DNA from: Stemphylium vesicarium
Lineage: Eukaryota; Ascomycota; Dothideomycetes; Pleosporales; Pleosporaceae
Direction: 5' to 3'
DNA: 64,000 nt
NCBI GenBank assembly: GCA_004380135.1
Contig: QXCR01000074.1
Location: 83,189 to 147,188, forward strand
In this document: positions 19,800 through 31,019 of the stretch, piece by piece
How positions within the stretch are numbered: the stretch's first letter is position 1
Layout of the letters: the number at the start of each line of letters is the position of its first letter
Made by a program: the position numbers and the translations under genes
Notes under the pieces: generated by a model
The model's database searches: none
The model's input: only the letters and a program-made list of their open reading frames with translations
What the model was told of the DNA's origin: nothing

Positions 19800-22700
19800 A
19801 CGCAATGTATTAAAGTCCCTTTAGCAGTTGAAACTCCATTACAGCCCACCACAACACTAACTTCTACATTCTAATGTTGGGTATGATTAGCTAGATAAAA
19901 GCGCGAGGGAAGGTCTAAAGAGGGTCGCTTACAGCGCTTCGCTATTCAGCCCTGGCACAAAACGCGTTGTCACATGCCACGATCGCTCTTTGGTCGCTAT
20001 CGGTGGTCACCCACCCGAATTACCGAGGCAGCAGCCTTCGTCAATCAATACATCACCCTTCCAACCCCATTACGAGTTCTTTCCGAAAAGAAAATGGGAA
20101 GCTATGCGGTCACGGCCACCGAACAGAGACGACATCTTGATTCAAAACCGCAGCCTGTTGACCTCGCCCGGCGTCATATGCCGCGTGACCTGCGCTACCA
20201 CGTACTCTAAGATGAGCCTTGTGAGCGCAACAAATGAACCTGGAAAGGAAAAGAAGTCCAACCAAGTAGTGTTATGACGTGTTGTGCCCAGGTGTGTGCG
20301 CAGAAAGAAGCTTGCGGGGGTCTTCTGCGCGATACGCGGGAATCGGGGACACCAGCGACGGGGGGTGGATTCCGGTAAGTCGTTCGCATGGCGACAGGGT
20401 ACCTACCCACGGCAGCCTAAAGATGAATCCTACTATAGTTAGTCCAATGCGCACTATGTAGTGGGGGATGGGCTCGACGCGGCCTTGAACCAATGGAGAG
20501 TATTCTTAGTAAACAAACAGCGGAGGTGCTGAGGGTTGACATACGACATCTGCGACCAACATGATTTCCTGAGTTTCGCGCGGCAAGGCAAGGTTAAGAT
20601 GAGTCCTTCATGTTTGTATTGTATAAGTACGGGCATGGGTCGCTGACGAAGATGGCGGTTTCAGCACCTTCATCGGACCTCGTACCGGGATCAAGTCACT
20701 ATTGGAACCAAGTTACACATCTGAACTAAGGTTGTGGCGATGCCACCGGAAAACTCCACAACCATGGGAAACAAATATCCTGGGAGAGCGGAAGCGCAAA
20801 AAGACCACTCCTCGTATGTCTCCTCCCCACACTCGTGATGTAGACTTTCTGACATACATGACAGTGTCAAAGTCGAATGTACAACTTCTGTCAATTGCGC
20901 ACACGAAAACCCAAGGAGCCAGAAAAACACCTCACATCCAATCAATACTCAGCCAAAAGACGCGGCCAGTCGCGAGCTAGAATTCGCCTTTATGGGATCG
21001 CAATTCTAACGGATAGTCCATCGGAAGCATCCGACGTCGGAACAGATAAGCAGGGTGAGCTGGCTTACTCTAGCTTAGTTCCGGTCATATCTAGAGCTAT
21101 TCTGAGCGTGGAATAATGTCATGTGATCTAGCCTTCTTGTGATTTCCCGCGCTGGGTAGCCTGTCTTCTGTTTTCTCCACCACTCACGATACAATGATCA
21201 GCTGACTAGATATGGCTGATACGGGTCTTGGGCCAAATGCACCTGAGAGTTGTAAGGCTGCACTTTTCCGTGCTCACTGTTTGGAAATTGGCTACAACGA
21301 ACTAACTAACGCATGATGTTCCTGGGTCACGTGAAAACGTATGGCTACTTATTCACACTATGGATGTTCAAATGTAGTGTAACGGAATGCGATTTGCTTC
21401 TAAAGAGCGCGTTTTGAAGCAACAATAAGTGAGCATCATACCATTGCTAGTTTGTATTGCCTTTTTTCCCTTATCGTCATGTCGATCCGACTTGCGTCAG
21501 CGAAATGTCAGGTGCGGGTGTCTTCACCTCACCTGGTGGTGACTATAAAAGTACATAATGTGAAGTTTCCTAGTACTGATTGACACGTAACATCTATAAG
21601 CATCCCATCTATGTTTACACATAAGTATATAGGTACGATGCATCTTACTACCTAGGTATCTGCATCGTTACTCCGGAACGGTGCAAGTACGTATGCCTTG
21701 ATTCCCACGAGACGCCATCATGCAGGGTCGATTTGCGTGCGATTGTGGGGATCTGGTAGCATATGCAGAACCGGACGGATCGGATTATGGTCTGATGTCT
21801 GCCGATGCCACATGCATAGTTCCATGTTAGGCTGATCGACGCCACCCCCACGCGTGATGATATTGGCTGACTCGTACAACTACCTTGTGCGATCGTTGAG
21901 CGCTGGTCTTCTTCAAGACAATTGCTCCGTTCTTGTATACTAGCGGCTCATCACATCTCCTTGCCGTACATGTACATCTTTCACCGATCACTCTTCTTGG
22001 CGTTCGGTATGCTTGCTGGGCCCAATGAACCAACATATCTCAGATGCATGCGGGTCGTTGACCAGAGTCGATCCGTATATTGAGCGCGCCACGTCAGCAA
22101 CTACTCCCATGCTGCACGTATTCTTGGATCTTATTGCGAAACACTCTGCTTGTGTTCGGCTGCCGCCTCCCAGACGCATCTGGTGCACTCCGCTTGCCGA
22201 ACAAGTCACGTGCCCTGGCTTTCACGACCCATTGTCTACTCGACGGATTTAACACCGGAAACCACAATAAGAAAGAAATGCAATACGCCTAAGAGCGCCA
22301 TGAGAAATACATGGGATAAACATCCGGAGGAACAGCTGTCTGCAGGTCACGTGGTGAGAGATCAAAGTGAGGTGAATGAAGGGGACGTCTGACATAGCCG
22401 TAGGTCGAGAAAGTGGGAGAATGAATTTCTGGCTGAGAGACGATCCATGGCTATTTGCGCCTTGGCATATCCCCCTTCATATCACGAAAACGCGGCGTAA
22501 GCCTGGGTGTTAGGTCTGGAGCCTCATTCGCCCGGTTTTCGCTACGCGCTGACAGGCGTGGAATCCGCAGCCAGACGACCTGTCACAATTCCTTATTCGG
22601 GATGCGCTAAGGGGAATTACGCAGACTCCCGTCCCACCGAGTAAACGTAGCCACCTCACGAGTTTGTTAGTACAGCAGGGTGATAATAGAAGAAATGGAA

Positions 22701-22906
22701 AAAGGCAAACCGGTGCTTGAGTCCTGCATGTGGCTCTGCCGTGTGTATATCATGCTCTCTTCTCCCTCCATCTTGCTGCGCACGATTGTTCTCTAGTTCC
22801 TAAAGAACCAGACCCACCGAGTACTTTTGCACACAGCTACCCAGGTAGTCACCCAACCAATTGATCAAACCTATATCTTCACAAACTCCCACCTCTATCC
22901 TCTGCT
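19800..22906. other. Gene-poor stretch
   Basis: About 3.1 kb in which I can support no gene. Short frames exist on both strands. A minus-strand frame at 20272-20493 has one hydrophobic stretch (VRIGLTIVGFIFRLPW) but no confirmed start or splice partner. A palindrome ACCTAGGTA lies at 21650-21658. I saw no terminal repeats, transposase-like frame or tRNA. Confidence 0.4.
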
Positions 22907-23197
22907 ATGCCTATCCCTATCTATGGCACGAATTCCCAGTCTACCTCAACGCAAGTTACGACTTCAACTGCATCTGTAGACGCCTCGTCGTACGTCAACG
23001 CGCCTGCATTATGTGTTCAACTCTAACCGATATTCTGAAGTACGAAAGCCCAACGCGCCACTTACTCCACCAGCGAAAAGGCTAGCGTTGGAGAAGACTT
23101 TGTTGCCAACCCAAAATACACGTTTTTGCCGAAAAACAAAGGGACGCAGGATGTGGATCTAGCGTTCGTTGGGGCGCAGTTTGAGGCCGAGGCGTGA
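22907..23197 (+). CDS. Small two-exon protein, unrecognised
   Basis: Predicted 79-aa protein. Exons are 22907-22989 and 23041-23197, with a 51-nt intron that has a GTACGT donor, CTCTAAC branch site and AAG acceptor. Exon 1 reads MPIPIYGTNSQSTSTQVTTS and so on, Ser/Thr-rich. Exon 2 ends in VANPKYTFLPKNKGTQDVDL and an Ala/Glu-rich tail before TGA. No signal peptide, cysteine or membrane segment is visible, so it is probably a cytosolic or nuclear small protein. I do not recognise the family. Support comes from the good splice signals, preserved phase and protein-like composition. The separate frames are short (about 40 and 55 codons), so chance is not excluded. Confidence 0.5.
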
Positions 23198-24110
23198 ACG
23201 TGATGGCGCCGGACGGGCGCCATACGCCATGCCACGATGTGATGCAGGGTACTTGTCGAATCCGCCGACTTTTCCGATTTAGCTACATCTCATGCTGCAC
23301 ATCCTTTCTATCCAGTAGCTTTTCAGAAGACACGCCAATTAGAACAATCGTTGGATGTAATTGAACAATCTCCACCCAATGGCAAGTGGCTGCTTTTCTC
23401 AGAAAATATCCCGATCCACCAATGGTAATGCTTCGGGTGCAAACCGACCTCGCGTCTTTGCCAATGTACGGGATATATTAGCGGGACGACAGACCAGGGT
23501 ATTGGATGGTGACAACGTGATATTGCCGTGGCGGGGTGTGCATGACACTCCCCACTAGGCTGAACGGGAGTCGGGGAACTGGCGCCGATCAAACGTTCCT
23601 GCACTCGCTTAGCTGAGCAGAGACGCGCTATTGCAAGGTGAATCCGTTTCCGGCAAAGCAGCAGCAGTGCATGTAACAAAGCGCATAGGTCCTGGGGAAC
23701 AGCCGAAGTACAAACTTCATGCTTGGGGCGGCAGTCTATGTGTCTTTAGTTGGCCGCATAACTAGAACGCCGTCAGCTTTCGCCCAATTCACAGCAAGTT
23801 TATGGGGCGCCTTTTTGCATCGTATACCCAGCATCACAAAGCGCAACGAACACGACGGAACAGGGGCAAAGTGATTTAGAGTCCTTCCTATCGAACCCTG
23901 GAATACACGATCTCCTATCATCTAAAGTGGAGAAGTGATAGAATATGAGACATAGGATTGTGCGAGAGCGAGGGATATGATAGTGTACATGGAACGGGGT
24001 TTGGTAGACGAGTAATGCAGTCTTTCTATGGTCGTTGATTTCCGGAGAAAGAGGCAAGCTTGCTTCGGTATGGTTAACACTCATCATCGAAGCTTGAAGC
24101 AATTTTTCAA
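23198..24110. other. Intergenic spacer
   Basis: About 910 nt with no supported gene. It contains the 3' side of the minus-strand kelch gene. Confidence 0.4.
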
Positions 24111-25470
24111 TCACTCGAACTTTGCGACCCATCCATCCCCTACCCTCTCCCCTTTCGCATCTACGCCACCCCAAAACACAACACTAGCCCCCTTCTCCAT
24201 GACATCCGCACCGAAGAAGGCTCTCGGACCAGGATGAAGCTTGCCATCTTCCTCCTCCAGTTGCTTATCCGAAGGAAGTTGTACCACCGCTTCTGCCCAC
24301 GACAGGTGCCCAGTGTCGGCGCCCAATGCAGATCTGATGGCGTCCTTGATCTTTGCGGGGTTGATGGCGTTCTTTAGCGTCATAGAAGGTTTTGCTTCCA
24401 AGTCACTGGAAGGAAGCTGGAGGGCCCATGTGTCGCTGAACTGGGTCACTTCGTCTGAGTGCTTCAGGTCCTCCGCATTCGTGCTGGGGGTTGCTGAAGG
24501 TGATTCGTCTCGGGCCCCGAGAAGATAGACAAGGTAATTGCGGCCCCAGCCGGTAGTTATCGGTAGCAGTGCTCCGTCATGGCGCGCTCGGGGTCCTGGT
24601 GCGATTGGGTTGGTAGGGAACGTGAACGACTCCCATTTCCTCTCCTCGCTCGAAGCATCGATAATCATGTGATGCAGTTGGCTACTCACGGGGTCATTAC
24701 CGGATATCAACCAGAGCTGTCCGTTGGCCAGCGAGGCATTCGATGTTGCTACTGGCGCGGTGGGCAGCTGTGTCCAATAGCGACCAGCGACGTCGAACTG
24801 CCACAAATCTGATGCATTATCGCCAGAACCGTCGATGCCACCGAACAATATCACATACTGATCGTCCGCGAACAAATGCGCATTGCTCCGTGGCCCCGGG
24901 CCAATATCCCCTGTGCCGACATCACCCTTCGATGGCTGGAGAATATCCCAAGTCTTTCTTTCCGGACTGAATAGCCACAGAGAAGACTGTTCGTCCATCA
25001 GCCTGCCTTTTGAGTCGCTGCCTCCGTAAACTGCAACGTTTCCATGGAAAGCACAAGCTGCGTGATTCGATCTCGCCCGTGGTGTCTGCTCACTCTCAGA
25101 TACTGATAATGCCGGTATCATGCTGTAGTCCATCTCTGGCTTGCCGGAATGCTCTAGGGTAACGACGTGTACGTCATTACTAGCTAGAACATTACCCGCA
25201 GTATCGCCACCGAAAATGTAAGCCTTGTTTCCAATGACTGTGACTGTATGGTTGGAACGTGCCAGGGAGCGTCTGCCGGTCAGCCTGTGCATAAGGAACG
25301 AGTCATTAAGTTACTTACGCCGACGAATCGCCTGTCACTGTAGCTATACGCGTGAAAGTGACCTTAAGAGGTAGTGTTGGCTTGGATACGACGTAAGCCG
25401 CGTATCCTGCTTCTGCCGTATGCTCAACAACTTCCGCTGCGACATAGGCGCCTGCTGCGACTTCAGCCAT
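24111..25470 (-). CDS. Kelch-repeat (galactose-oxidase-like propeller) protein
   Basis: Predicted 437-aa protein made mostly of kelch repeats, a beta-propeller used for protein binding. Repeats are visible as ARSNHTVTVIGNKAYIFGGD, RARSNHAACAFHGNVAVYGG, PGPRSNAHLFADDQYVILFG, PGPRARHDGALLPI and FWGGVDAKGE near the end. Exon 1 is 25470-25319 (MAEVAAGAYVAAEVVEHTAE..., ending in a partial codon). The intron starts with GTAAGT at 25318. Two in-frame acceptors exist: one gives a 34-nt intron, the other (ending at 25273) gives 46 nt and contains a good GCTGAC branch site. I prefer the second, with exon 2 at 25272-24111. No signal peptide or catalytic residues were seen. Binding partner unknown. Confidence 0.82.
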
Positions 25471-25799
25471 TTCAGTTTTGCCGGTTCAGTGATGCTTCTT
25501 GGAATCGGTATGTATTGTTCAAGGGCGGTAAATCAGGCTTCGAAGTTCAGAAACAGCGGGAAGATGGAGAGAGTGAAGAGGGGCGAGGCTAACGCAGGTA
25601 CGCGATCGGCATGACGTCAACGGCCCCACGGCAAGTGCATAGGTCATACTCGAGCACGCGAACGCCGCAATGCAGAATCGATGCTAGAAGAAAATCGATG
25701 ATTGAGTTTGATCTTTGATGCACGAACCGTCGACTGTTGGAACCACTTATCCATGCTCAAGCTTGAGCCGTGTGGCTGTCAGCGGCAGTGATTTTGCAC
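25471..25799. other. Intergenic spacer
   Basis: About 330 nt between the start of the kelch gene and the end of the CoA-transferase gene, both on the minus strand. No gene seen. Confidence 0.45.
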
Positions 25800-27230
25800 T
25801 CAGCGCTCAACCCAAACAGGATTATCACTACCTAAGGGTTTAGGCATGATCTCCCATCCTATTTCGGCGCCATCAATCTTTGCCGAATGTTGTATGGCTC
25901 TGAGCATACCGAAAGCTGTTTCCCTTGACTCGAGGTAGTCTTCAACATCTCGCGATTCCTTGAAGTCTTTGCGACTGAACCCACTCTTGCCTTCACGACG
26001 ACCCAAACCTCGTAGGTACTTCATCACCCCAGCTAACGAAACCTTGACCTCATAGATCTCTCCTTCGGTAGCGCGTTTAAATAATGCGGCCATGATACCG
26101 GTCGCTAGAAGATATCCAGCACCGTGATCCAAAGCTTGGCAAGGTAGCACACGCATAGGCTCGTCTCCGCCATAGCTCTGAGCATCTGCTACGTTAAGAC
26201 CAGAGCACGCTTGGACGAGCGAGTCAAACCCACGATGCTGACACCAAGGCCCTTTGGGACCATAGGCGTTCAAGCTTGTCACGATCAGGTTGGGATTCAC
26301 CTTGAGGAGGTCTTCTACAGAAAGGCCTTTTGCGGCAAGGCTTCCAGAACGATAGCTCTGGATGAAAACGTCGGCGGTAGAAAGCAGCTCTAATAATGCA
26401 GCTTTGTCTTCCGCTTTCTTGATGTCGAGCTGCACCGTGCGCTTCCCTCGCGATAGATCGATATCGAGTTCTGGGAGATCTGGAAGAGAGGGTGAAGTGA
26501 CCCAGATCACATCTGCCCCATGTGCCGCCAGCGTCTTGCCTGCCACTGGGGCCGCTATCACTCGACTCATCTCAACCACGCGGATGCCTTTGAGACATCT
26601 GTCATCTACCAATGACGGAGTGGGCGCGTACGGTATGCATTGCGCGACCTTCTCCATTAGTATCGGAAAGTCATGAACAGCTTTTGCTTGCGGTAGCGCA
26701 TCCCATTCTTCGAACGATCTTTGCGCGGCGATCACAGCTCCACTTTGGAAGGCCTGCGTCTCCAGCTCAACAGCCCTCCACTTCATCAGCTCTTGGGCAA
26801 CCTCGTCTCTTGATGCGCCCAGTCTTAGCCCTAAAATTTGCAGGGCATTTTGCCGGTGATTGGGAAACGAGTCGTGAATCCTCACATATCCGTCGGATAC
26901 TTTGTGCAAGCCACCGATAGTGCCCCAAGGCGGGGATGCATTTTGCCCGTCGAGCGTGTAAAGTCGTTCAGACTTAAACTCGACGCATGCATGCTCGGAT
27001 GGTACGCTCACTCGCGGGATGGCGCTTGTGCGACGTGTAGACCAGTAAAGAGCTGCTGCAAGTGCCGATGCAGCGATGGTGGACTGCGCGAGAACATCGA
27101 CTTTAAAAGAAGAGGGTAGGCATTCCGCATTCACCGGCAATCCGAGTGAAGATAGCGCGTCTTCTGGTAGGCCTAGTTTTTTCCAAATGTATGCGACAGA
27201 GTCGTGCGCCGTTAAATGTGAGCAATCCAT
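25800..27230 (-). CDS. CoA-transferase family III (CaiB/BaiF)
   Basis: Predicted 476-aa enzyme of the family that includes formyl-CoA transferase, carnitine-CoA transferase and alpha-methylacyl-CoA racemase, which move or isomerise acyl-CoA esters. Seen: GIRVVEMSRVIAAPVAGKTL (the domain start), GADVIWVTSPSLPDLPELDI, the segment SRGKRTVQLDIKKAEDK, DVFIQSYRSGSL, NPNLIVTSLNAYGPKGPW and the catalytic-region motif GFDSLVQACSG, with the expected Asp at about residue 336. An N-terminal half (GTIGGLHKVSDGYVRIHDSF) looks like a second, partial copy of the fold, usual in fungal members of about 500-600 aa. The ATG at 27230 (MDCSHLTAHDS) is chosen; the frame continues 40 codons upstream to a TTG. It has no intron. 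Divergent to a P450 gene 584 nt away. Confidence 0.88.
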   Translation of the reverse strand: MDCSHLTAHDSVAYIWKKLGLPEDALSSLGLPVNAECLPSSFKVDVLAQSTIAASALAAALYWSTRRTSAIPRVSVPSEHACVEFKSERLYTLDGQNASPPWGTIGGLHKVSDGYVRIHDSFPNHRQNALQILGLRLGASRDEVAQELMKWRAVELETQAFQSGAVIAAQRSFEEWDALPQAKAVHDFPILMEKVAQCIPYAPTPSLVDDRCLKGIRVVEMSRVIAAPVAGKTLAAHGADVIWVTSPSLPDLPELDIDLSRGKRTVQLDIKKAEDKAALLELLSTADVFIQSYRSGSLAAKGLSVEDLLKVNPNLIVTSLNAYGPKGPWCQHRGFDSLVQACSGLNVADAQSYGGDEPMRVLPCQALDHGAGYLLATGIMAALFKRATEGEIYEVKVSLAGVMKYLRGLGRREGKSGFSRKDFKESRDVEDYLESRETAFGMLRAIQHSAKIDGAEIGWEIMPKPLGSDNPVWVER

Positions 27231-27814
27231 GGATGCTTGCAAAACCAAACAGGATGTTGAAAAATGTGATGAACAATCAATTCCGGGGCTTAGAGGTCGT
27301 TCTTCAGTGAAGAGATTGGAGAGATTCTGAGTTGCGGCGACGCGCGGCAACCCTGAAAAGAATGAGACTCATCACAGCCGTCCTTTGCTTTATAGCCGAA
27401 CACGAAGCGCATGGTAGCATGATTGGGAGGGACGGCTACTCGAAACCTGGCCGCGTCGGTCGGAAGAAACTGCGCGATCGCCGAGTGCCCGGCCATTATG
27501 TAAGCTTTAGCGCGCTCCCGACTTGGGGGAACGTTTCCTCTCTCGTTCTCACCCCGACAAACCTCAGCCCTATCGATCGAGCCAGTGCTGGTCGCGACAC
27601 TTGGAAACTGCGACGTGTATGCATGTGCTACGATGGCATTGGCGTTCATAATGGTCCGGTGTTCTGGGGTCGGGTGAGATCGGTTCCCTGCCCAGAGAGC
27701 GAGACACCGAGATCCCGACGATCACATGGCCGGTTTGACGAGAGCCCACCAGACTTCATATAAGCCCAACTTTGGAGAAAGCAATGAGGTCGCATATTCA
27801 ACGAAATCGACACA
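27231..27814. promoter_or_regulatory. Divergent promoter between CoA-transferase and P450
   Basis: A 584-nt region between two start codons facing away from each other. A TATA-like CATATAAG at 27758-27765 lies about 50 nt upstream of the P450 ATG. No coding potential supported. Confidence 0.4.
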
Positions 27815-29465
27815 ATGAGTCACGTTCAAGTTATTCTCGCTGCAGGCGTAATTGGTGCTACATTCTTAGTATGTTTGGAATATAAATTGATAAGCAAAGT
27901 ATATTGACTCTCAACGTACAGGTCGTGTGTAAAATCCTATACAATATATTCCTACATCCCCTGCGACACTACCCAGGGCCGAGATGGTGGGCTGCGACTC
28001 GCTTACCATGGGCCCATTCCTTACAGTCAGGACTCTATCATCTCAAGCTCCACGATCTTCACAACCAGTATGGTCCAGTCGTGCGCGTCGCTCCCGATGA
28101 GCTATCATATATCGATGCCCAGGCCTGGAAAGACATATACGGTAACCGCAACATTACGCGAAACCGTGTGTGGGCTGGTCAAGAAGAAGAAGACCATCCT
28201 ATGAGTATAATGAGTGTGGATGAGCCAACACATCTACGAAACCGCAGAGCAGTAGCTGGAGCCTTCACAGAGCACGCAGTCACAGAACATGCTCCATTAC
28301 TCATGGGTCTCGTTGATACCATGATGCTGAAGTTTAACGATGAGATTGCACGGGGTCAAGGACGCGCTGTCATTGATCTTACGGCATGGCTCAACTGGTT
28401 GACTTTCGAGTAAGTCTTGATTGTATAGAACCCACGTGAGATTTGTACTGACTTTTCACCTCCACTTTTAGCCTGTCGGGCTCTCTATCTTTTGGTGAAT
28501 CGTTTGGCAGCGTGGAGAACGGCCGTGCGCATCCCTGGGTTGAGATCAGCTGCGGATTCGGTAAAGGTATCGCGCTCATGGCATCGATCAATTTCTTTCG
28601 CCCTCTGAACAAGCTACTTAGGCTTGCTATGCCAAAAGACACCATGGAAAAGATGAAATATCATCATGAGCTAGTTCACCAGAAACTCATGCAGCGTCTG
28701 AAGATGAAAACCAAGGCGAAGGCCGAAGACTACGTGGGCTCCATCACGGCATACAATGAAGAGAAGGGTGAGACGAAGATACCAAAGGAAGAAATCGAAG
28801 CAAATATGACGGTACTAATCTTTGCTGGGAGCGAGACCACAAGTACGGCTATGACAGCAATAGTTACCCACCTGCTGCAGAATCGGGCGGCGTCAGAGAA
28901 GCTAAGAGACGAGATTCGCGCAGCTTACATGACCGAAGGACAGATTACGATCACGAATGTGGCGAAGCTGGACTATCTCACTGCTGTGATTCAAGAGGGG
29001 ATTCGAATGGGTCCACCAACAGCTGTAGGCCTGCCTCGTGTCACCCCGAGAGAGGGCGAGGTCATCTGCGGCCACTACGTACCAGGCAACGTAAGTATTC
29101 CTGCTGTCAAACCACGACCCACCCTGGCTCATACAGTATAGACTTTCGTGGTGGTGAACCAGTACCCAGCCTTTCGTTCCGCATCGAATTTTCATGACCC
29201 CAACTCATTCGTGCCCGAACGATTCTTACCAAATTCACCATATCCCTCTGATCGCATGGATGCCTTCGAGCCCTTTTTGCTTGGCCGTCATAAGTGCATC
29301 GGGCAAAAGCTAGCCTGGGCTATCATGAGGCTGACGCTTGCACGACTCTTCTTTACCTTTGACATGGATGCGCTTGAGCACATTCGTGATTTCGGCGAGC
29401 AGAATACTTATATTGTTTGGGAGAAGCGACCGCTCAAGTTGTGTCTTCGATTACGAGAGTGCTAG
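27815..29465 (+). CDS. Cytochrome P450 monooxygenase
   Basis: Predicted 494-aa ER-anchored P450. Exons are 27815-27868, 27922-28409, 28472-29090 and 29142-29465; introns are 53, 62 and 51 nt, and all phases match. Exon 1 codes most of the N-terminal anchor (MSHVQVILAAGVIGATFL). Seen in order: the proline-rich hinge HYPGPRWWAA, the I-helix oxygen-binding motif LIFAGSETTST, ExxR as QEGIRMGP, PERF as FVPERFLPN, and the haem loop FEPFLLGRHKCIGQKLAW with the haem-ligand cysteine at about residue 439. In the loop, the usual GxRxCxG arginine is His, with Arg one position earlier. I recall this variant from fungal isotrichodermin-hydroxylase-like P450s. The substrate is unknown. The divergent CoA-transferase may share its regulation. 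Confidence 0.92.
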
Positions 29466-30680
29466 TATTGAACCGACTTGTGGAAATATTGACGCCGAAA
29501 TGAGGGCACATGTACCTAGGTATTATTTAGTCATTATACACCCATTTTAGTACAACATGACAGTGAGTCGCCCTCAATGTACGGATCAACATCTCGACAA
29601 AAGTTGGCTACGCCAAAAATGACTGTAATCACCGAACCTGGTAAAGATTCGCGCATTAATTATCATCATAAAAAATTAGCATCCTTCTGGAGATAAGACG
29701 GTTCCCATCCCCAGTGGATGGTGTGCGGAGGAAAAGCCTTAGAAATTCCCAGCCCTGGGGGCGCGCGCGGGGCCAGGTGCGCCGTTAGTACCTTGGCAAC
29801 ACCTCCGACACCCTGGGGCCTCCGAGCTCCCGCACTCCTTCGTCCCACCATCACCAATGCCGCCTTGGGCTGTGCTAGGATCGCAAAAGCACAGCGATGC
29901 CAATCATCACCTCACCATTAATCCGGCGTTTCCGGCAACCAGAAGTCACGTTCCATAATTGCTACTGCGCGCGTCGCCGTCATCGTTAGCTTGATGCACA
30001 ATTTCTGCTTCTCATTCTCTAGGTTCTTGTTCCTACACTTTCACCGGTTTGCTGCAAGAGAAGCGTCCGCGCAAATTGTCTCGTCGCGTGCGCCAGCCAT
30101 CATTGGAGGTTCCGTCTCCCTGCCCGCCATAACACCCTGACGCTGCGCTGTTCGCCGAAGCGCAAGAAGCTTCGAGGGTTCACGCAATCACTGTAGTAAC
30201 ATTGCGGACCTCGCTTATCTGGTGTTTCGTCCAGTCCGTTGCGCCATACTGCCCCCAGTCTGTCCTACAATGGCTTTCCAGCCTTGGTCTGCCCTGCCGA
30301 CACAGCCTATCCGTTCCATGTGTTACGGGATAAGCTTTCGTCTGCACGCTCTGTCCCTCTGACATCGCGGCCGGGCGGCGTCGTTAGATGTCTCTGTTGT
30401 TCTTGCGCAGAACAATTGCCATTCATTGTTTCAATGCCCCAGGGCCAAGATAGCCGAATGGCAGTTTTCGGCTCACTGCCATCCGATATGGCTCGGGAAT
30501 ACAGGTTGAACAAGCCCATAGTATCGTAGCCGGAAGTGGGCATGCATCGACATGCACTGTTTTTTGCCGCCTCCACGTCACGCGTAGTTTCGTCGACCAA
30601 CATCCGGCGACGACCGCCGCTTGATGTGATCAGCGCTCGCCTGTGATGCTTGCGTCAATAGACACATGTCTTCGCAGCGC
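29466..30680. other. Gene-poor stretch
   Basis: About 1.2 kb. A palindrome ACCTAGGTA lies at 29514-29522. A G/C-rich patch at 29745-29830 is flanked by short inverted arms, GGTGTGCGGAGG (29720-29731) and CCTCCGACACC (29802-29812). No supported gene, tRNA or transposon. Confidence 0.35.
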
Positions 30681-31019
30681 CTACCAAACGGAACAAGGAC
30701 TATGAGCATGGATATCCATGAATGGCAGACGTATCATGCCCAAAAACTCGCGCGCGCCACTCCGACGATCCTTCGTCTGATAATGTCGTAGTGGGTACTC
30801 CGGGTTGAACACAAGCTCGCGTCCATCGTGCCCACCAATCATGGAGGGCCGAAATACTCGCATCATACCTTGTATCGACTCTCGGCGGTTTCGGGAAAAA
30901 TTCGAGAGCAATGCGTGCTGGCTCGCTGCATACAGTTGGCTCCAGTCGTTCCCAGCTGCATCTAAGCTTGTATTTGTCGCAATGCCTGGTTTGGACTCAT
31001 GAAAGCCAGGCTTGAGCAT
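30681..31019 (-). CDS. Unrecognised single-exon frame, 112 aa
   Basis: A frame from an ATG at 31019 (MLKPGFHESKPG) to TAG at 30681. The middle has VFRPSMIGGHDGRELVFNPE, and it ends in HAHSPCSVW. I do not recognise it. It has no signal peptide or membrane helix. The frame continues open 17 codons upstream of the ATG, so an upstream exon is possible. A frame of this size can arise by chance in this much sequence; composition alone makes it worth listing. Confidence 0.25.
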   Translation of the reverse strand: MLKPGFHESKPGIATNTSLDAAGNDWSQLYAASQHALLSNFSRNRRESIQGMMRVFRPSMIGGHDGRELVFNPEYPLRHYQTKDRRSGAREFLGMIRLPFMDIHAHSPCSVW

